Below are positions 25,434 through 32,122 of a stretch of DNA of 33,338 nt, one piece after another. A program made the translations under genes and the position numbers. The DNA is from Candidatus Dietzia intestinipullorum (GTDB taxonomy: Bacteria > Actinomycetota > Actinomycetes > Mycobacteriales > Mycobacteriaceae): the NCBI GenBank assembly GCA_019119635.1, contig DWWP01000039.1, positions 1 to 33,338 of the forward strand. Reading direction: 5' to 3'. The notes beneath the pieces were generated by a model. It did not search any database and was not told the DNA's origin. It was given only the letters and a program-made list of their open reading frames with translations. The stretch's first letter is position 1. Every line of letters starts with the position of its first letter.

Positions 25434-25449
25434 TCGAACGTATATACGA
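25434..25449 (-). promoter_or_regulatory. SOS-box-like site upstream of the DUF222/HNH gene
   Basis: TCGAACGTATATACGA matches the actinobacterial LexA consensus TCGAAC-N4-GTTCGA at 10 of 12 defined positions (differences at the first and third bases of the right half). It lies 24 bases before the ATG and contains the palindrome CGTATATACG, which may also carry the -10 region. Binding by LexA is inferred. Confidence 0.4.
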
Positions 25450-25477
25450 GACTACCTGTCCACGCCCAGTCGCGCAA

Positions 25478-25489
25478 GTGTTCGAACAC
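25478..25489. promoter_or_regulatory. 12-bp perfect palindrome GTGTTCGAACAC
   Basis: Perfect palindrome located 4 bases past the stop of the nucleosidase gene and about 70 bases upstream of the DUF222/HNH start. It contains GTTCGAAC, the two LexA half-sites in inverted order without the spacer, so it is not a normal SOS box. Function unknown. Confidence 0.35.
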
Positions 25490-25492
25490 AGC

Positions 25493-26116
25493 TCAGCCCA
25501 GGCGAGCGGACACCCACTCGGCCAGCACGTGCGCACACGCGTCCACGCCGTCGACCCACGCGTCGCCCGCGCTCTCGTCAGCCGGGTCGGACACGTGCTT
25601 GACCAGACGGGTCGGCACCCCGAGCACCGCGCCCGCCGCCGCGATCGCATAGGCCTCCATGTCCACCAGGTCCGCGACGCGGGCGAGCCGATCGCGCACC
25701 GAGCCGCCGGCCACGAACATGTCCCCGGTCGCCAGTACGGGCGCCGCGGGACCGCCGGGAGCCGAAGGCGGGTTCGACGACGACGGCACCACCGCCCGGG
25801 TCGCGGAGAGCGCGAGCGGCGGGCCGTCGTGCCGCCCGGTCACGGCGTGGAGCGCGAGGTCGTCGTAGTCGTGCTGGAACACGGTCGACACCTCGTGCGT
25901 GCCCGCCATCCCGGGGTGCAGGCCGCCGGCGGTCCCCACGTTCACCATTTCCCGGGGCCGCACGCCGGCCCCCAGGACGCCCGCGACGGCCAGGGCCGCG
26001 CGCACCTTCCCCACGCCGGTGACGAGGACCGGGAAGTCGGTGACGAAGTGCCGGGCCTCCTGTTCGAGGGCGACGACGAGCGGGTGCGACGGGTCGATTG
26101 TTCCGATGAGCTCCAC
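25493..26116 (-). CDS. Nucleoside phosphorylase-family protein, MTA/SAH nucleosidase-like
   Basis: A 207-residue member of the PNP/UDP family, closest in motif pattern to methylthioadenosine/S-adenosylhomocysteine nucleosidases. VTGVGKVRAALAVAGVL (about 33-49), the phosphate/ribose loop VNVGTAGGL (about 59-67), DMEAYAIAAAGAVLGVP near 150 and LVKHVSDPADESA near 170 with the acidic residue expected to act on N7 all fit. The N-terminal strand is short. The start is GTG at 26116, with TAGCGT 8 bases upstream as a possible -10 of a near-leaderless mRNA. It is divergent from dodecin. The exact substrate is uncertain. Confidence 0.85.
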   Translation of the reverse strand: MELIGTIDPSHPLVVALEQEARHFVTDFPVLVTGVGKVRAALAVAGVLGAGVRPREMVNVGTAGGLHPGMAGTHEVSTVFQHDYDDLALHAVTGRHDGPPLALSATRAVVPSSSNPPSAPGGPAAPVLATGDMFVAGGSVRDRLARVADLVDMEAYAIAAAGAVLGVPTRLVKHVSDPADESAGDAWVDGVDACAHVLAEWVSARLG

Positions 26117-26127
26117 GGCGGACCACG

Positions 26128-26141
26128 CTACCGAACGGTAG
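26128..26141. promoter_or_regulatory. Inverted repeat between nucleosidase and dodecin genes
   Basis: CTACCG-AA-CGGTAG, a perfect 6-bp inverted repeat with a 2-base centre, 11 bases before the nucleosidase GTG and 46 before the dodecin ATG. On the minus strand it contains TACCGT, and on the plus strand its end begins TAGAGT (26139-26144), a candidate dodecin -10. It could be shared promoter or operator sequence. Confidence 0.35.
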
Positions 26142-26187
26142 AGTGACGTGGACCACTCGCGCAGCCGTGCGGGACGAGGAGGTCATC

Positions 26188-26397
26188 ATGTCCGAGCGGG
26201 TCTACAACATCATCGAGGTCGTGGGGACGTCGCCCGACGGGACCGACGCCGCGATAGCCAACGCCGTCGCGGAGGCGTCCAGATCGGTCCGTCACCTCGA
26301 CTGGTTCGAACTCCAGTCGGTCCGGGGGCAGATCGACGGCGACAAGGTCGCGCACTGGCAGGCCACCATCAAGATCGGCTTCCGCCACGAGACCTGA
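26188..26397 (+). CDS. Dodecin family flavin-binding protein
   Basis: A 69-residue dodecin, a small protein that forms hollow dodecamers storing flavins (or CoA in some bacteria). MSERVYNIIEVVGTSPDGTDAAIANAVAEASRSVRHLDWFELQSVRG and VAHWQATIKIGF match the family along the whole length, with the flavin-stacking Trp at 39. The ATG has GAGGAGGT just upstream. The last 29 bases overlap the 3' end of thpR on the other strand. Confidence 0.94.
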   Translation: MSERVYNIIEVVGTSPDGTDAAIANAVAEASRSVRHLDWFELQSVRGQIDGDKVAHWQATIKIGFRHET

Positions 26398-26959
26398 GCG
26401 GGATCCGTTCCACCACCTCGTGCCGGGCGCGCCCTCGTGGCCCCTCGCCGAGGAACGAGTCGACGAGCACGACCTCGTCGACGGCCCAGGTGCTGCTGCC
26501 GAACGTGTCCAGGATGCGCAGCCATGCCGTGGCGTTGTCGCGCCCGCTCATCCTCGCGAGCGTGAGATGCGGCCGGAACCGCGCGCCGTCCGGAGCACAC
26601 CCTGAGGCGTTGGCGGCCGCGCGGGCCCCGGCGGCGAGCGCATCGAGCGGCCGCTCCCGGTGCCCGTCCACGCCGTGCTGCTCCACGCCGGCCCACAGCA
26701 CCCTGGCCCGCTCCACCGACGGGAACGCGCCGGCCCCGGCCAGCCGGAGCCGGAACGGTTCGTGCTTGCGGCCGACCGCGGCGAGGCGGTCGACCAGCTG
26801 GTCGATGCGCCACTCGTCGACGCTCGGGCAGAACGTCAGGGTGAGGTGCCACTGCGACGGGGCGGTCCACGCCGGGCCCGGCCGCGGCTCGAGGAAGCGT
26901 TCGAGCTCCGCACGCACGTGCTCCGGCGGCAGGACGGCGACGAACATCCGGTGACCCAC
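26369..26959 (-). CDS. thpR: RNA 2',3'-cyclic phosphodiesterase ThpR (2H family)
   Basis: A 196-residue 2H phosphoesterase that opens 2',3'-cyclic phosphates on RNA. The two HxTx motifs are HLTL at 38-41 and HLTL at 131-134. MFVAVLPPEHV is the usual first strand. The start is either GTG 26959, one base after the upstream fluoride channel stop, or ATG 26947, which has GTGGGT as a possible ribosome binding site; I report the former without strong preference. It is the last gene of the run that starts with tetR. Confidence 0.9.
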   Translation of the reverse strand: MGHRMFVAVLPPEHVRAELERFLEPRPGPAWTAPSQWHLTLTFCPSVDEWRIDQLVDRLAAVGRKHEPFRLRLAGAGAFPSVERARVLWAGVEQHGVDGHRERPLDALAAGARAAANASGCAPDGARFRPHLTLARMSGRDNATAWLRILDTFGSSTWAVDEVVLVDSFLGEGPRGRARHEVVERIPLRSRGGSRS

Positions 26960-26960
26960 G

Positions 26961-27344
26961 TCAGGCGCTGCCGATCCACAGGCCCACGAGCGCGGCGAGC
27001 ACCGTCATCAGTAGGGTCCCCAGGCCGTAGGTGAGTGCCATGACATACCGCGACTCCCGCAGCAGGCGGACCGCGTCGACGCTCGCGGTGGAGAACGTGG
27101 TGTACCCGGCCAGCAGCCCTGTGGTCACCAGGGTCACGGCGAGCGACCCACCGCCGGCGACCAGCCCGAGCACCAGGCCCAGGAGCAGCGAGCCGGAGAG
27201 ATTGACCAGGAACGTCCCCAGCGGGAACCGGGTCCGCCAACGCGTGGACACCGTCCGGTCGACCGCGTACCGCAGCGCCGCGCCCACACCGCCGCCGAGC
27301 GAGACCCACCCGATCGCCACCGCGTCCTCCCAGACCTGGTTCAC
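26961..27344 (-). CDS. crcB: Fluoride channel subunit FluC/CrcB (first of a pair)
   Basis: A 127-residue membrane protein with four hydrophobic segments. Family motifs are LGGGVGAALRY (16-26), GTFLVN (43-48) and the Phe-box region TTFSTASVD (82-90). Fluc channels export toxic fluoride as dimers, here likely a heterodimer with the neighbouring paralogue. The second Phe-box residue, usually Phe in TTFSTFS, is Ala here. The GTG start overlaps the stop of the upstream paralogue (GTGA). No fluoride riboswitch is visible, and as an internal operon gene none is expected. Confidence 0.93.
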   Translation of the reverse strand: MNQVWEDAVAIGWVSLGGGVGAALRYAVDRTVSTRWRTRFPLGTFLVNLSGSLLLGLVLGLVAGGGSLAVTLVTTGLLAGYTTFSTASVDAVRLLRESRYVMALTYGLGTLLMTVLAALVGLWIGSA

Positions 27345-27748
27345 GTCCGCGACCGCCCGTGTCCGGAGCCCCGGACCGTGATGCCGAGCAGCATCCCGCC
27401 CGCCGCGGCCACGCCACCCAGCACGAGCGTGGCCAGGCCATAGGTCACCGCGGTGTGCAGGTCGCCCCCGCGGGTGAGGTCCGCGACCTGGTACGCGATC
27501 AGGGAGTACGTCGTGAACCCACCGCAGAAGCCCGCACCCAGTACCAGGCGCGCCCCGTGTCGTCGTCCCGTGTCGCGCCGCGCGTCGAGCACCTCCACCA
27601 GCAGCCCCAGCGCGAACGCGCCGGCGGCGTTCACGGCGAGCGTGGAGGCGAGCGGCTGACCGGGGAACAGGGTCGAGACCACGACCCGCGCGGCGGTCCC
27701 CGCGGACCCGCCCACCGCGACCAGCGCCAGAGCCACGGGGAGCCTCAC
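27341..27748 (-). CDS. crcB: Fluoride channel subunit FluC/CrcB (second of a pair)
   Basis: A 135-residue paralogue of the next gene, with four hydrophobic segments. GGSAGTAARVVV (13-24), TLAVNAAGAFALG (36-48) and GFTTYSLIAYQ (77-87) are the family motifs. The Phe-box is altered more than in its partner: Tyr replaces the first Phe and Ile the second. The start is GTG overlapping the stop of the upstream maleylpyruvate isomerase-family gene (GTGA); the longer open frame further upstream is only its antisense-free shadow. The two subunits probably make one heterodimeric channel. Confidence 0.92.
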   Translation of the reverse strand: MRLPVALALVAVGGSAGTAARVVVSTLFPGQPLASTLAVNAAGAFALGLLVEVLDARRDTGRRHGARLVLGAGFCGGFTTYSLIAYQVADLTRGGDLHTAVTYGLATLVLGGVAAAGGMLLGITVRGSGHGRSRT

Positions 27749-28557
27749 GTCGAGAGTCCGGCCTCCAGGGCCGCGTCCAGGGCGGGGCGGTCGCCGGTCA
27801 CGTCGAGGCCCTCGGCGTCGGCTCCGGCGCGTCCCCACAGCAGCAGGGCGAGGGCCTCGGGTGGGCCCGCCACCCCGGCCTCGGGGGCGTCGTCGGCCCC
27901 GGGGACCTCCCACTCCAGGTCGGTGCCCGGATCGACGGCGCCCGCGGGTTCGGCGCCGGAGGCGAGCCCTTCGCTGCCGTGGAGGACGGCGCGGAGACGG
28001 AGGGTGACCTGCGGCTCGGGACGCAGCACCGCGGCGAGCGGACGGATGGCGGTACAGAACTCGTCGACCGTGTCCACGGCCACGTCCTCCGGCAACGGTG
28101 TGGTCGCGGCCGGGCCGCCCAGTGCGTTCTCCAGGTCCCAGCGGTGGATCGCGGTCTCGTGCACCATGCGGCGCAGCCAGTACACGGCGCGACCGGGGCC
28201 GGCGAACGTCCACGCGGGGGCATCGGGGGCGGCGTCGGTCAGGGTGTCGAGCAGCTCGCCGGTCAGGCCCGCGTACCAGTCGGCGAGAGCCGGCCCACCG
28301 TCCCCGGCGGGCGGCGCCGATTCCATGACCGCGCGCAGTCCGCGGGACCGCTCATCGGGGTTCCGGTCGCGGACGTTCGCCCCACCCCACCAGTTGGCGG
28401 CGCCGAGATGCGCGACGAGGTCCCGGACGTTCCAGTCCGGGCAGCTCGGTACCGGGGCGGCGGGGTCCGCGGCCGGGTCGGCGAGCGTGAACCGCACGAG
28501 ACCGGCCTGGGCCTCCAGCGCGTCGAGCATCCGCTCCCGGGTCAGGCGCGGGCTCAC
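27745..28557 (-). CDS. Maleylpyruvate isomerase family mycothiol-dependent enzyme
   Basis: A 270-residue DinB-like four-helix protein with the metal-binding pattern of mycothiol-dependent maleylpyruvate isomerase: H50 (VAHLGAANWW), E134 and H138 (MVHETAIHRWDLENALG). CPDWNVRDLVAHL at 39-51 is the family signature. The C-terminal about 100 residues resemble an SCP2-like domain. Members use mycothiol, the actinobacterial thiol, for isomerase or transferase reactions; most are uncharacterised. The GTG start overlaps the upstream thioesterase stop (GTGA), and its own stop overlaps the fluoride channel start. The substrate is unknown. Confidence 0.88.
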   Translation of the reverse strand: MSPRLTRERMLDALEAQAGLVRFTLADPAADPAAPVPSCPDWNVRDLVAHLGAANWWGGANVRDRNPDERSRGLRAVMESAPPAGDGGPALADWYAGLTGELLDTLTDAAPDAPAWTFAGPGRAVYWLRRMVHETAIHRWDLENALGGPAATTPLPEDVAVDTVDEFCTAIRPLAAVLRPEPQVTLRLRAVLHGSEGLASGAEPAGAVDPGTDLEWEVPGADDAPEAGVAGPPEALALLLWGRAGADAEGLDVTGDRPALDAALEAGLST

Positions 28558-29390
28558 GTGCGGATCCCCTTGTCTGCCGGGCCACGTCGGGAGAAATCGA
28601 TCTGTCGGGCCGCGTTGGACACGGCCACCACGGTACCGGTCCCGAACACGCCGTCGCGGTCGAACAGCGAGGCCGTCCCCACGGCCACTCCGTCCGCGCC
28701 GAGGTGCTCGTCTGCCTCGATCCCGAAGTCCGCGCTGCGGGGCAGCCGCGCCAGCGCCACCGTGAGGTCGGCATTGATGAAGCCGATGCCCTCGGTGCCC
28801 CAGTTGGTCATGAGGCTCGTCGCCTCGCCCAGCGTCACGGCCCGCTGGAAGGGCGTCGCGCCCTCGTCCGCGACCACGTCGAGGGACCGGTTCCACGAAC
28901 GCTTGCGTCGGTCGCCCTGGTGCGCACCCATGTCCTGTGACCAGTACCCTGCCGTGTCGCCGCTGCCCCAGAAGGGGCGGGTGCCGGGCTCCATCTCCGC
29001 CGAGGCGACCTGTTCCGGCGGCTCGACCGTCCGGTCCGAGCGCCAGATCCGCCCGGCCGGCTCGTCGCCCCGGCGCAGCTGCACGAGGGTGGCCCGGGCG
29101 ACCGTCGTGCCGCCCTGCACCACGTGCGCATCCGCGACCTGGATGCGGTTGCCGCTGCGCACGGCCTCGGTGCGGACGGTCAGCGGATCCACGCGGACCG
29201 GGGAGAACAGGTCCACGGTCAGGCGCGCGGGCTGGAAGCCGTCCCGCCCGTGCTCGAGTTCGAGAGCCCGGGCCGCGGCCGCGACCACCGCGGGGCCGTT
29301 GACCATCTCGTCGGACCAGGCGCTACGCGCATACCTGGTGGGGACGTACTCCCCGCCGTCGAGGGTGAAGAAGGAGCGCCTGTCGGTCAT
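28554..29390 (-). CDS. Double-hotdog acyl-CoA thioesterase family protein
   Basis: A 278-residue TesB-like protein with two hotdog domains. The N-terminal one has SFFTLDGGEYVPTRYARSAWSDEMVNGPAVVAAAARAL and LTVDLFSPVRVDPLTVRTEAVRSGNRIQVADAHVVQGG. The C-terminal one has GFINADLTVALARLPRSADFGIEADEHLGADGVAVGTASLFDRDGVFGTGTV. It would hydrolyse acyl-CoA thioesters in the cytoplasm. The ATG lies one base after the tetR stop, so the regulator probably controls it. The acyl specificity cannot be read. Confidence 0.85.
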   Translation of the reverse strand: MTDRRSFFTLDGGEYVPTRYARSAWSDEMVNGPAVVAAAARALELEHGRDGFQPARLTVDLFSPVRVDPLTVRTEAVRSGNRIQVADAHVVQGGTTVARATLVQLRRGDEPAGRIWRSDRTVEPPEQVASAEMEPGTRPFWGSGDTAGYWSQDMGAHQGDRRKRSWNRSLDVVADEGATPFQRAVTLGEATSLMTNWGTEGIGFINADLTVALARLPRSADFGIEADEHLGADGVAVGTASLFDRDGVFGTGTVVAVSNAARQIDFSRRGPADKGIRT

Positions 29391-29391
29391 C

Positions 29392-30015
29392 TCACACCGC
29401 TGCGCCGGTCACGGCGGCGGACCCGCCGGCGGTCCACGACCGCAGGGTGGCCGCGAGCTGGGTCTCGAAGTACTGCTCCGCGCTCGGGGACTCCCGCCAC
29501 ACGCCGATCTCGAGCGACACCACGCCGTGGAGCGACGCCCAGATCGAGGTGCTGATCTCGTGCACGTCGGCATCGCGGAACAGGCCCTCGTCCACGAGCG
29601 CGTCGACGAGTTCCAACAGAGGCCGCCGCCACTGCGGGCCGGCCGCGGCGACCTCGGGGCGGTGCGTCGGGGCCGGATCGCCCACCACGAGGCCGTAGAG
29701 ACCCGGGTTCTCCAGCGCCCACCGCCGGTACGCCCGGCACAGGGCGCGCATGTCCGTCTCCACGCTGTCGTGCCCCAGCACCTCGCGCAGCGCCGTGGCG
29801 AGCTGCCGGTCCGCCTCCGCCGCCACGGCGGCCAGCAGCCCGGACTTGCCCCCGAACATCGTGTAGATCGCCGTGGTCGAGGTGCCCTGCGACGCGGCGA
29901 GAGGCCGCAGCCCCAGCGTCGACGGCTCCGCGTCGCGGAGCCTCCGGGTGGCCTCGGTGAGGATCCCGTGCCGTAGGGACTCGTCGTATTGGGCACGGGC
30001 GGGCGATCGACTCAT
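29392..30015 (-). CDS. TetR family transcriptional regulator with WHG-type C-terminal domain
   Basis: A 207-residue repressor-type protein. The helix-turn-helix lies at about 25-60 (LGLRPLAASQGTSTTAIYTMFGGKSGLLAAVAAEA). The C-terminal ligand domain contains WASLHGVVSLEIGVW, the WHG signature. It is the first gene of a six-gene run ending at thpR, so autoregulation of the run is likely. TAGCCT (30027-30022), 6 bases before the ATG, suggests a leaderless transcript, and a 14-bp inverted repeat lies just upstream. The inducer is unknown. Confidence 0.92.
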   Translation of the reverse strand: MSRSPARAQYDESLRHGILTEATRRLRDAEPSTLGLRPLAASQGTSTTAIYTMFGGKSGLLAAVAAEADRQLATALREVLGHDSVETDMRALCRAYRRWALENPGLYGLVVGDPAPTHRPEVAAAGPQWRRPLLELVDALVDEGLFRDADVHEISTSIWASLHGVVSLEIGVWRESPSAEQYFETQLAATLRSWTAGGSAAVTGAAV

Positions 30016-30021
30016 GACGGC

Positions 30022-30027
30022 AGGCTA
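30022..30027 (-). promoter_or_regulatory. Candidate -10 box (TAGCCT) for leaderless tetR
   Basis: TAGCCT on the minus strand fits TANNNT and ends 6 bases before the ATG at 30015. There is no Shine-Dalgarno sequence. Confidence 0.45.
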
Positions 30028-30047
30028 CGACGACACCGTGACGATCC

Positions 30048-30094
30048 CGTGATGGCAGCGTGGCGTGTCCGCACGTCATCACGCTGTCATCACG
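30048..30094. terminator. 14-bp inverted repeat between lsr2 and tetR: terminator of lsr2 or operator of tetR
   Basis: CGTGATGGCAGCGT (30048-30061) and ACGCTGTCATCACG (30081-30094) are inverted copies with one difference and a 19-base loop. It follows the lsr2 stop by 12 bases, so it could end lsr2 transcription without a U-run. It also lies just above the tetR -10 box, where an operator would sit. GTCATCACGC is repeated in tandem at 30075-30084 and 30086-30095. Confidence 0.5.
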
Positions 30095-30106
30095 CCGTCC
30101 TGGCGG

Positions 30107-30445
30107 TCAGTGCGCGTCGGCGTATGCGGACATGACCTCGGCCGGAATGCGGCCACGCTCGGAGACGTTGAAACCGTTGTTCCGGGCCCATTCACGAATC
30201 GCCTTGGTATTGCCGGGAGAGCTCTTGGCGGACGACTTGCGTGCGGGCCTGCGTGCGGCTGAAGAGGTCCTGCGGCCAGCCTCGATGTAGGGCGCCATCA
30301 CGTCGCGGAACGCCTCGGCATTCTCGTCGCTCAGGTCGATCTCGTATTCCTTGCCGCCAAAGCCGAACGCGATCACATTCGCGTGGTCTCCCAGCTCGGT
30401 GCCGTCGAGGTCGTCGATGTACTGGACATGGGTCTGCTGCGCCAT
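30107..30445 (-). CDS. lsr2: Lsr2 nucleoid-associated, AT-rich DNA-silencing protein
   Basis: A 112-residue protein, the actinobacterial H-NS analogue that bridges AT-rich, often foreign DNA. The N-terminal oligomerisation domain is MAQQTHVQYIDDLDGTEL through EYEIDLSDENAEAFRDVMAPYIEAGR. A basic linker follows, then the DNA-binding domain IREWARNNGFNVSERGRIPAEVMSAY, with the AT-hook-like RGR. The ATG at 30445 has GGGGAG just upstream; the frame stays open to 30511 but that part is not Lsr2-like. Both the gene and its upstream region have lower GC than the surroundings. Confidence 0.96.
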   Translation of the reverse strand: MAQQTHVQYIDDLDGTELGDHANVIAFGFGGKEYEIDLSDENAEAFRDVMAPYIEAGRRTSSAARRPARKSSAKSSPGNTKAIREWARNNGFNVSERGRIPAEVMSAYADAH

Positions 30446-30547
30446 TATCTCCCCTATCGGTGGCGTGATCTGTTCGCTGATTATTATGCACCAATCCGCG
30501 TGGACGGCCACCCACGGTAATGGGGTCCTGAAAAGCGATCGATTTTA
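30446..30547 (-). promoter_or_regulatory. AT-rich lsr2 upstream region with candidate -10 box
   Basis: This 102-base gap is the most AT-rich intergenic stretch in the window. CATAAT (30488-30483, minus) is a candidate -10 giving a leader of about 30 bases; no convincing -35 is seen. The AT-rich sequence continues into the 3' end of the chelatase gene, where CGATT-N5-AATCG (30540-30554) is a weak hairpin over its stop. Lsr2 may bind here itself (inferred). Confidence 0.4.
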
Positions 30548-31267
30548 TCAATCGGTATTCATCGTCGAATTCTCCGCATAGCGGCGCACCACCAGATCGA
30601 TGAGCTCGGGGTGCGCGCCCAACGGCGGGGTGGTGATATCCGCTCCCGCCGCGGCGAGCCTGTCGGCGAAGAACCCGGGCGCGAGCAGGTGGGTGAGGAC
30701 CGCGATCCGGCCGTGCCCCTGCGCCCTCAGATCCGCCACGGCCTCCGGCACGGTCGGGGTGGACGCCGAGGCGAACGCGCCCGTCACCGGCACCCCCAGA
30801 ACGCCGCTCAGCGTCGAGGCCAGGGCGTGGGTCTCGGAGACCGAGTCGGCATCACTGCTGCCGGCCGCGCCCAGGACCACGGCGTCCGCACCGAAGGCGC
30901 CGGTCCCGCCTGCCTCGGCGAGCCGCTGGACCAGCGCCCGGACCACCTCGGGTTCCTCGCCCAGGTGCGGGGTGAGCGACACCGGTCCGGGCGCCCGTCG
31001 GCACGCGCCGGCCACGTCCTCGACCACGTGATAGCCGCGCGCGAGGAACAGCGGGACCACGACGGTGGGGACCGCGTCAGCGAGCACGCGGTCCGGGCCG
31101 GGGGTCTGGATGTCCACCCAGGCCATGCGGCAGTCGACCGCGAGCCGCTTGCGGGTCTCCAGCAGCACGCGGCTGAGCTCGCGGCGTCCCGTCGCGGACC
31201 GCGTCCCGTGCGCCACCAGCAGCAGGCGGGGCGGGAGGGGGCCGGCAGTGCTCGTCGTCGTGGTCAT
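30548..31267 (-). CDS. CbiX/SirB-type sirohydrochlorin chelatase
   Basis: About 239 residues with two similar halves, as in long CbiX proteins, which insert Fe2+ (or Co2+) into sirohydrochlorin. The metal-binding start LLLVAHGTRS (H20) and VVPLFLARGYHVVEDV are family motifs, and the second half has VLTHLLAPGFFADRLAAAG. It is near the CysG-like gene, which makes the substrate, so a siroheme role for sulfite or nitrite reductase is likely. The start ATG 31267 is where homology begins; in-frame GTG/ATG codons up to 31297 are possible and the ribosome binding site is not clear. Confidence 0.87.
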   Translation of the reverse strand: MTTTTSTAGPLPPRLLLVAHGTRSATGRRELSRVLLETRKRLAVDCRMAWVDIQTPGPDRVLADAVPTVVVPLFLARGYHVVEDVAGACRRAPGPVSLTPHLGEEPEVVRALVQRLAEAGGTGAFGADAVVLGAAGSSDADSVSETHALASTLSGVLGVPVTGAFASASTPTVPEAVADLRAQGHGRIAVLTHLLAPGFFADRLAAAGADITTPPLGAHPELIDLVVRRYAENSTMNTD

Positions 31268-31326
31268 CCCACCGAGCATGCCGGAATCGCCGCACACACC
31301 TCGTCCCGTCCGGCCACAATGGACCG

Positions 31327-32118
31327 ATGAACCGGCGTGCGCGACGCGGAGCCCGGCCCGAGGTGACGCTGGGGAATTTTGCGGCCGTCTACGACTTCTA
31401 CGGCCCCGGCCGCCGCAGGGACGCCTTCGCCCACCCGCTGCTGCGGCTGGTCACGGCCATCTGGGCGCCGCGCATCGAGATCACGGCCGAGGTGGCGGCC
31501 CGGCTCCGCGAGCTGCACGACTCGGGTACGGGTGTGGTCCTGGCGGCCAACCACCCGTCGGGGCACGACGCGCTGGTCCTGGCGTCGGCGGTGTGGGACG
31601 CCCGGGTCCGCTTCCTCTCGGGAGGCACGGGGCTGGCCAAGGACTCGCTGTTCAGCGGGCCGACCCGCCCGTTGTTCGAGTACACGGGGACCATCCCGGT
31701 GTTCCGCGCGAAGAACTATCCGGATGTCCCCGCCGACACGCACGTGGCGGCGGCGGAGCGGATGATCGAGGTGTGCTCGGACCGGCTCGGGGCCGGCGGG
31801 GTCGTGTTGTCCTTTGTCGAGGGCACCAACTCCGCACCCGAGGACCTCCGGGCCCTGCGGCCGGAGTCGGTCAAGCGGGGCGTCGGGCAGATCGTCCACG
31901 GCGCCCTGTCCGCGGGACGGCCGGTGGCGCTGCTGCCGGTGGGTATCTCCTACCAGGGGCGGGAACGGTCCCGGGTCCCGCCGCGGCGGGCGATGGTGCG
32001 GGCCGGGACGCCGGTCCTGTGGGGTCCCGGGGAGCCCGTCCCCACGGTCGACGAGGTGCGTGAGGCCGCCCGCACGGGCATCAACTCGGCGCTCGACGCG
32101 GCATGGCGGGAGGGCTGA
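31327..32118 (+). CDS. PlsC-like 1-acylglycerol-3-phosphate acyltransferase family protein
   Basis: A 263-residue lysophospholipid acyltransferase-family protein. The catalytic HX4D motif is in ANHPSGHDAL, and the second motif VEGTNS replaces the usual PEGTRS. FRAKNYPDV and VALLPVGISYQG fit the other family blocks. Both changed motif 2 and lack of a clear membrane segment mean the acceptor could differ from a glycerophosphate. CACAAT (31315-31320) 6 bases before the ATG may be a -10 of a leaderless mRNA. Its 3' end faces the CysG-like gene with 4 bases between. Confidence 0.85.
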   Translation: MNRRARRGARPEVTLGNFAAVYDFYGPGRRRDAFAHPLLRLVTAIWAPRIEITAEVAARLRELHDSGTGVVLAANHPSGHDALVLASAVWDARVRFLSGGTGLAKDSLFSGPTRPLFEYTGTIPVFRAKNYPDVPADTHVAAAERMIEVCSDRLGAGGVVLSFVEGTNSAPEDLRALRPESVKRGVGQIVHGALSAGRPVALLPVGISYQGRERSRVPPRRAMVRAGTPVLWGPGEPVPTVDEVREAARTGINSALDAAWREG

Positions 32119-32122
32119 ACGC

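Noticed and set aside
26961-27344. Fluoride riboswitch before the crcB pair
   Set aside because: Both genes are internal to an overlapping run with no leader between them.
27749-28213. Extended N-terminus of the second fluoride channel
   Set aside because: It is read in another frame of the upstream maleylpyruvate isomerase-family gene; the GTGA overlap start gives the correct length.
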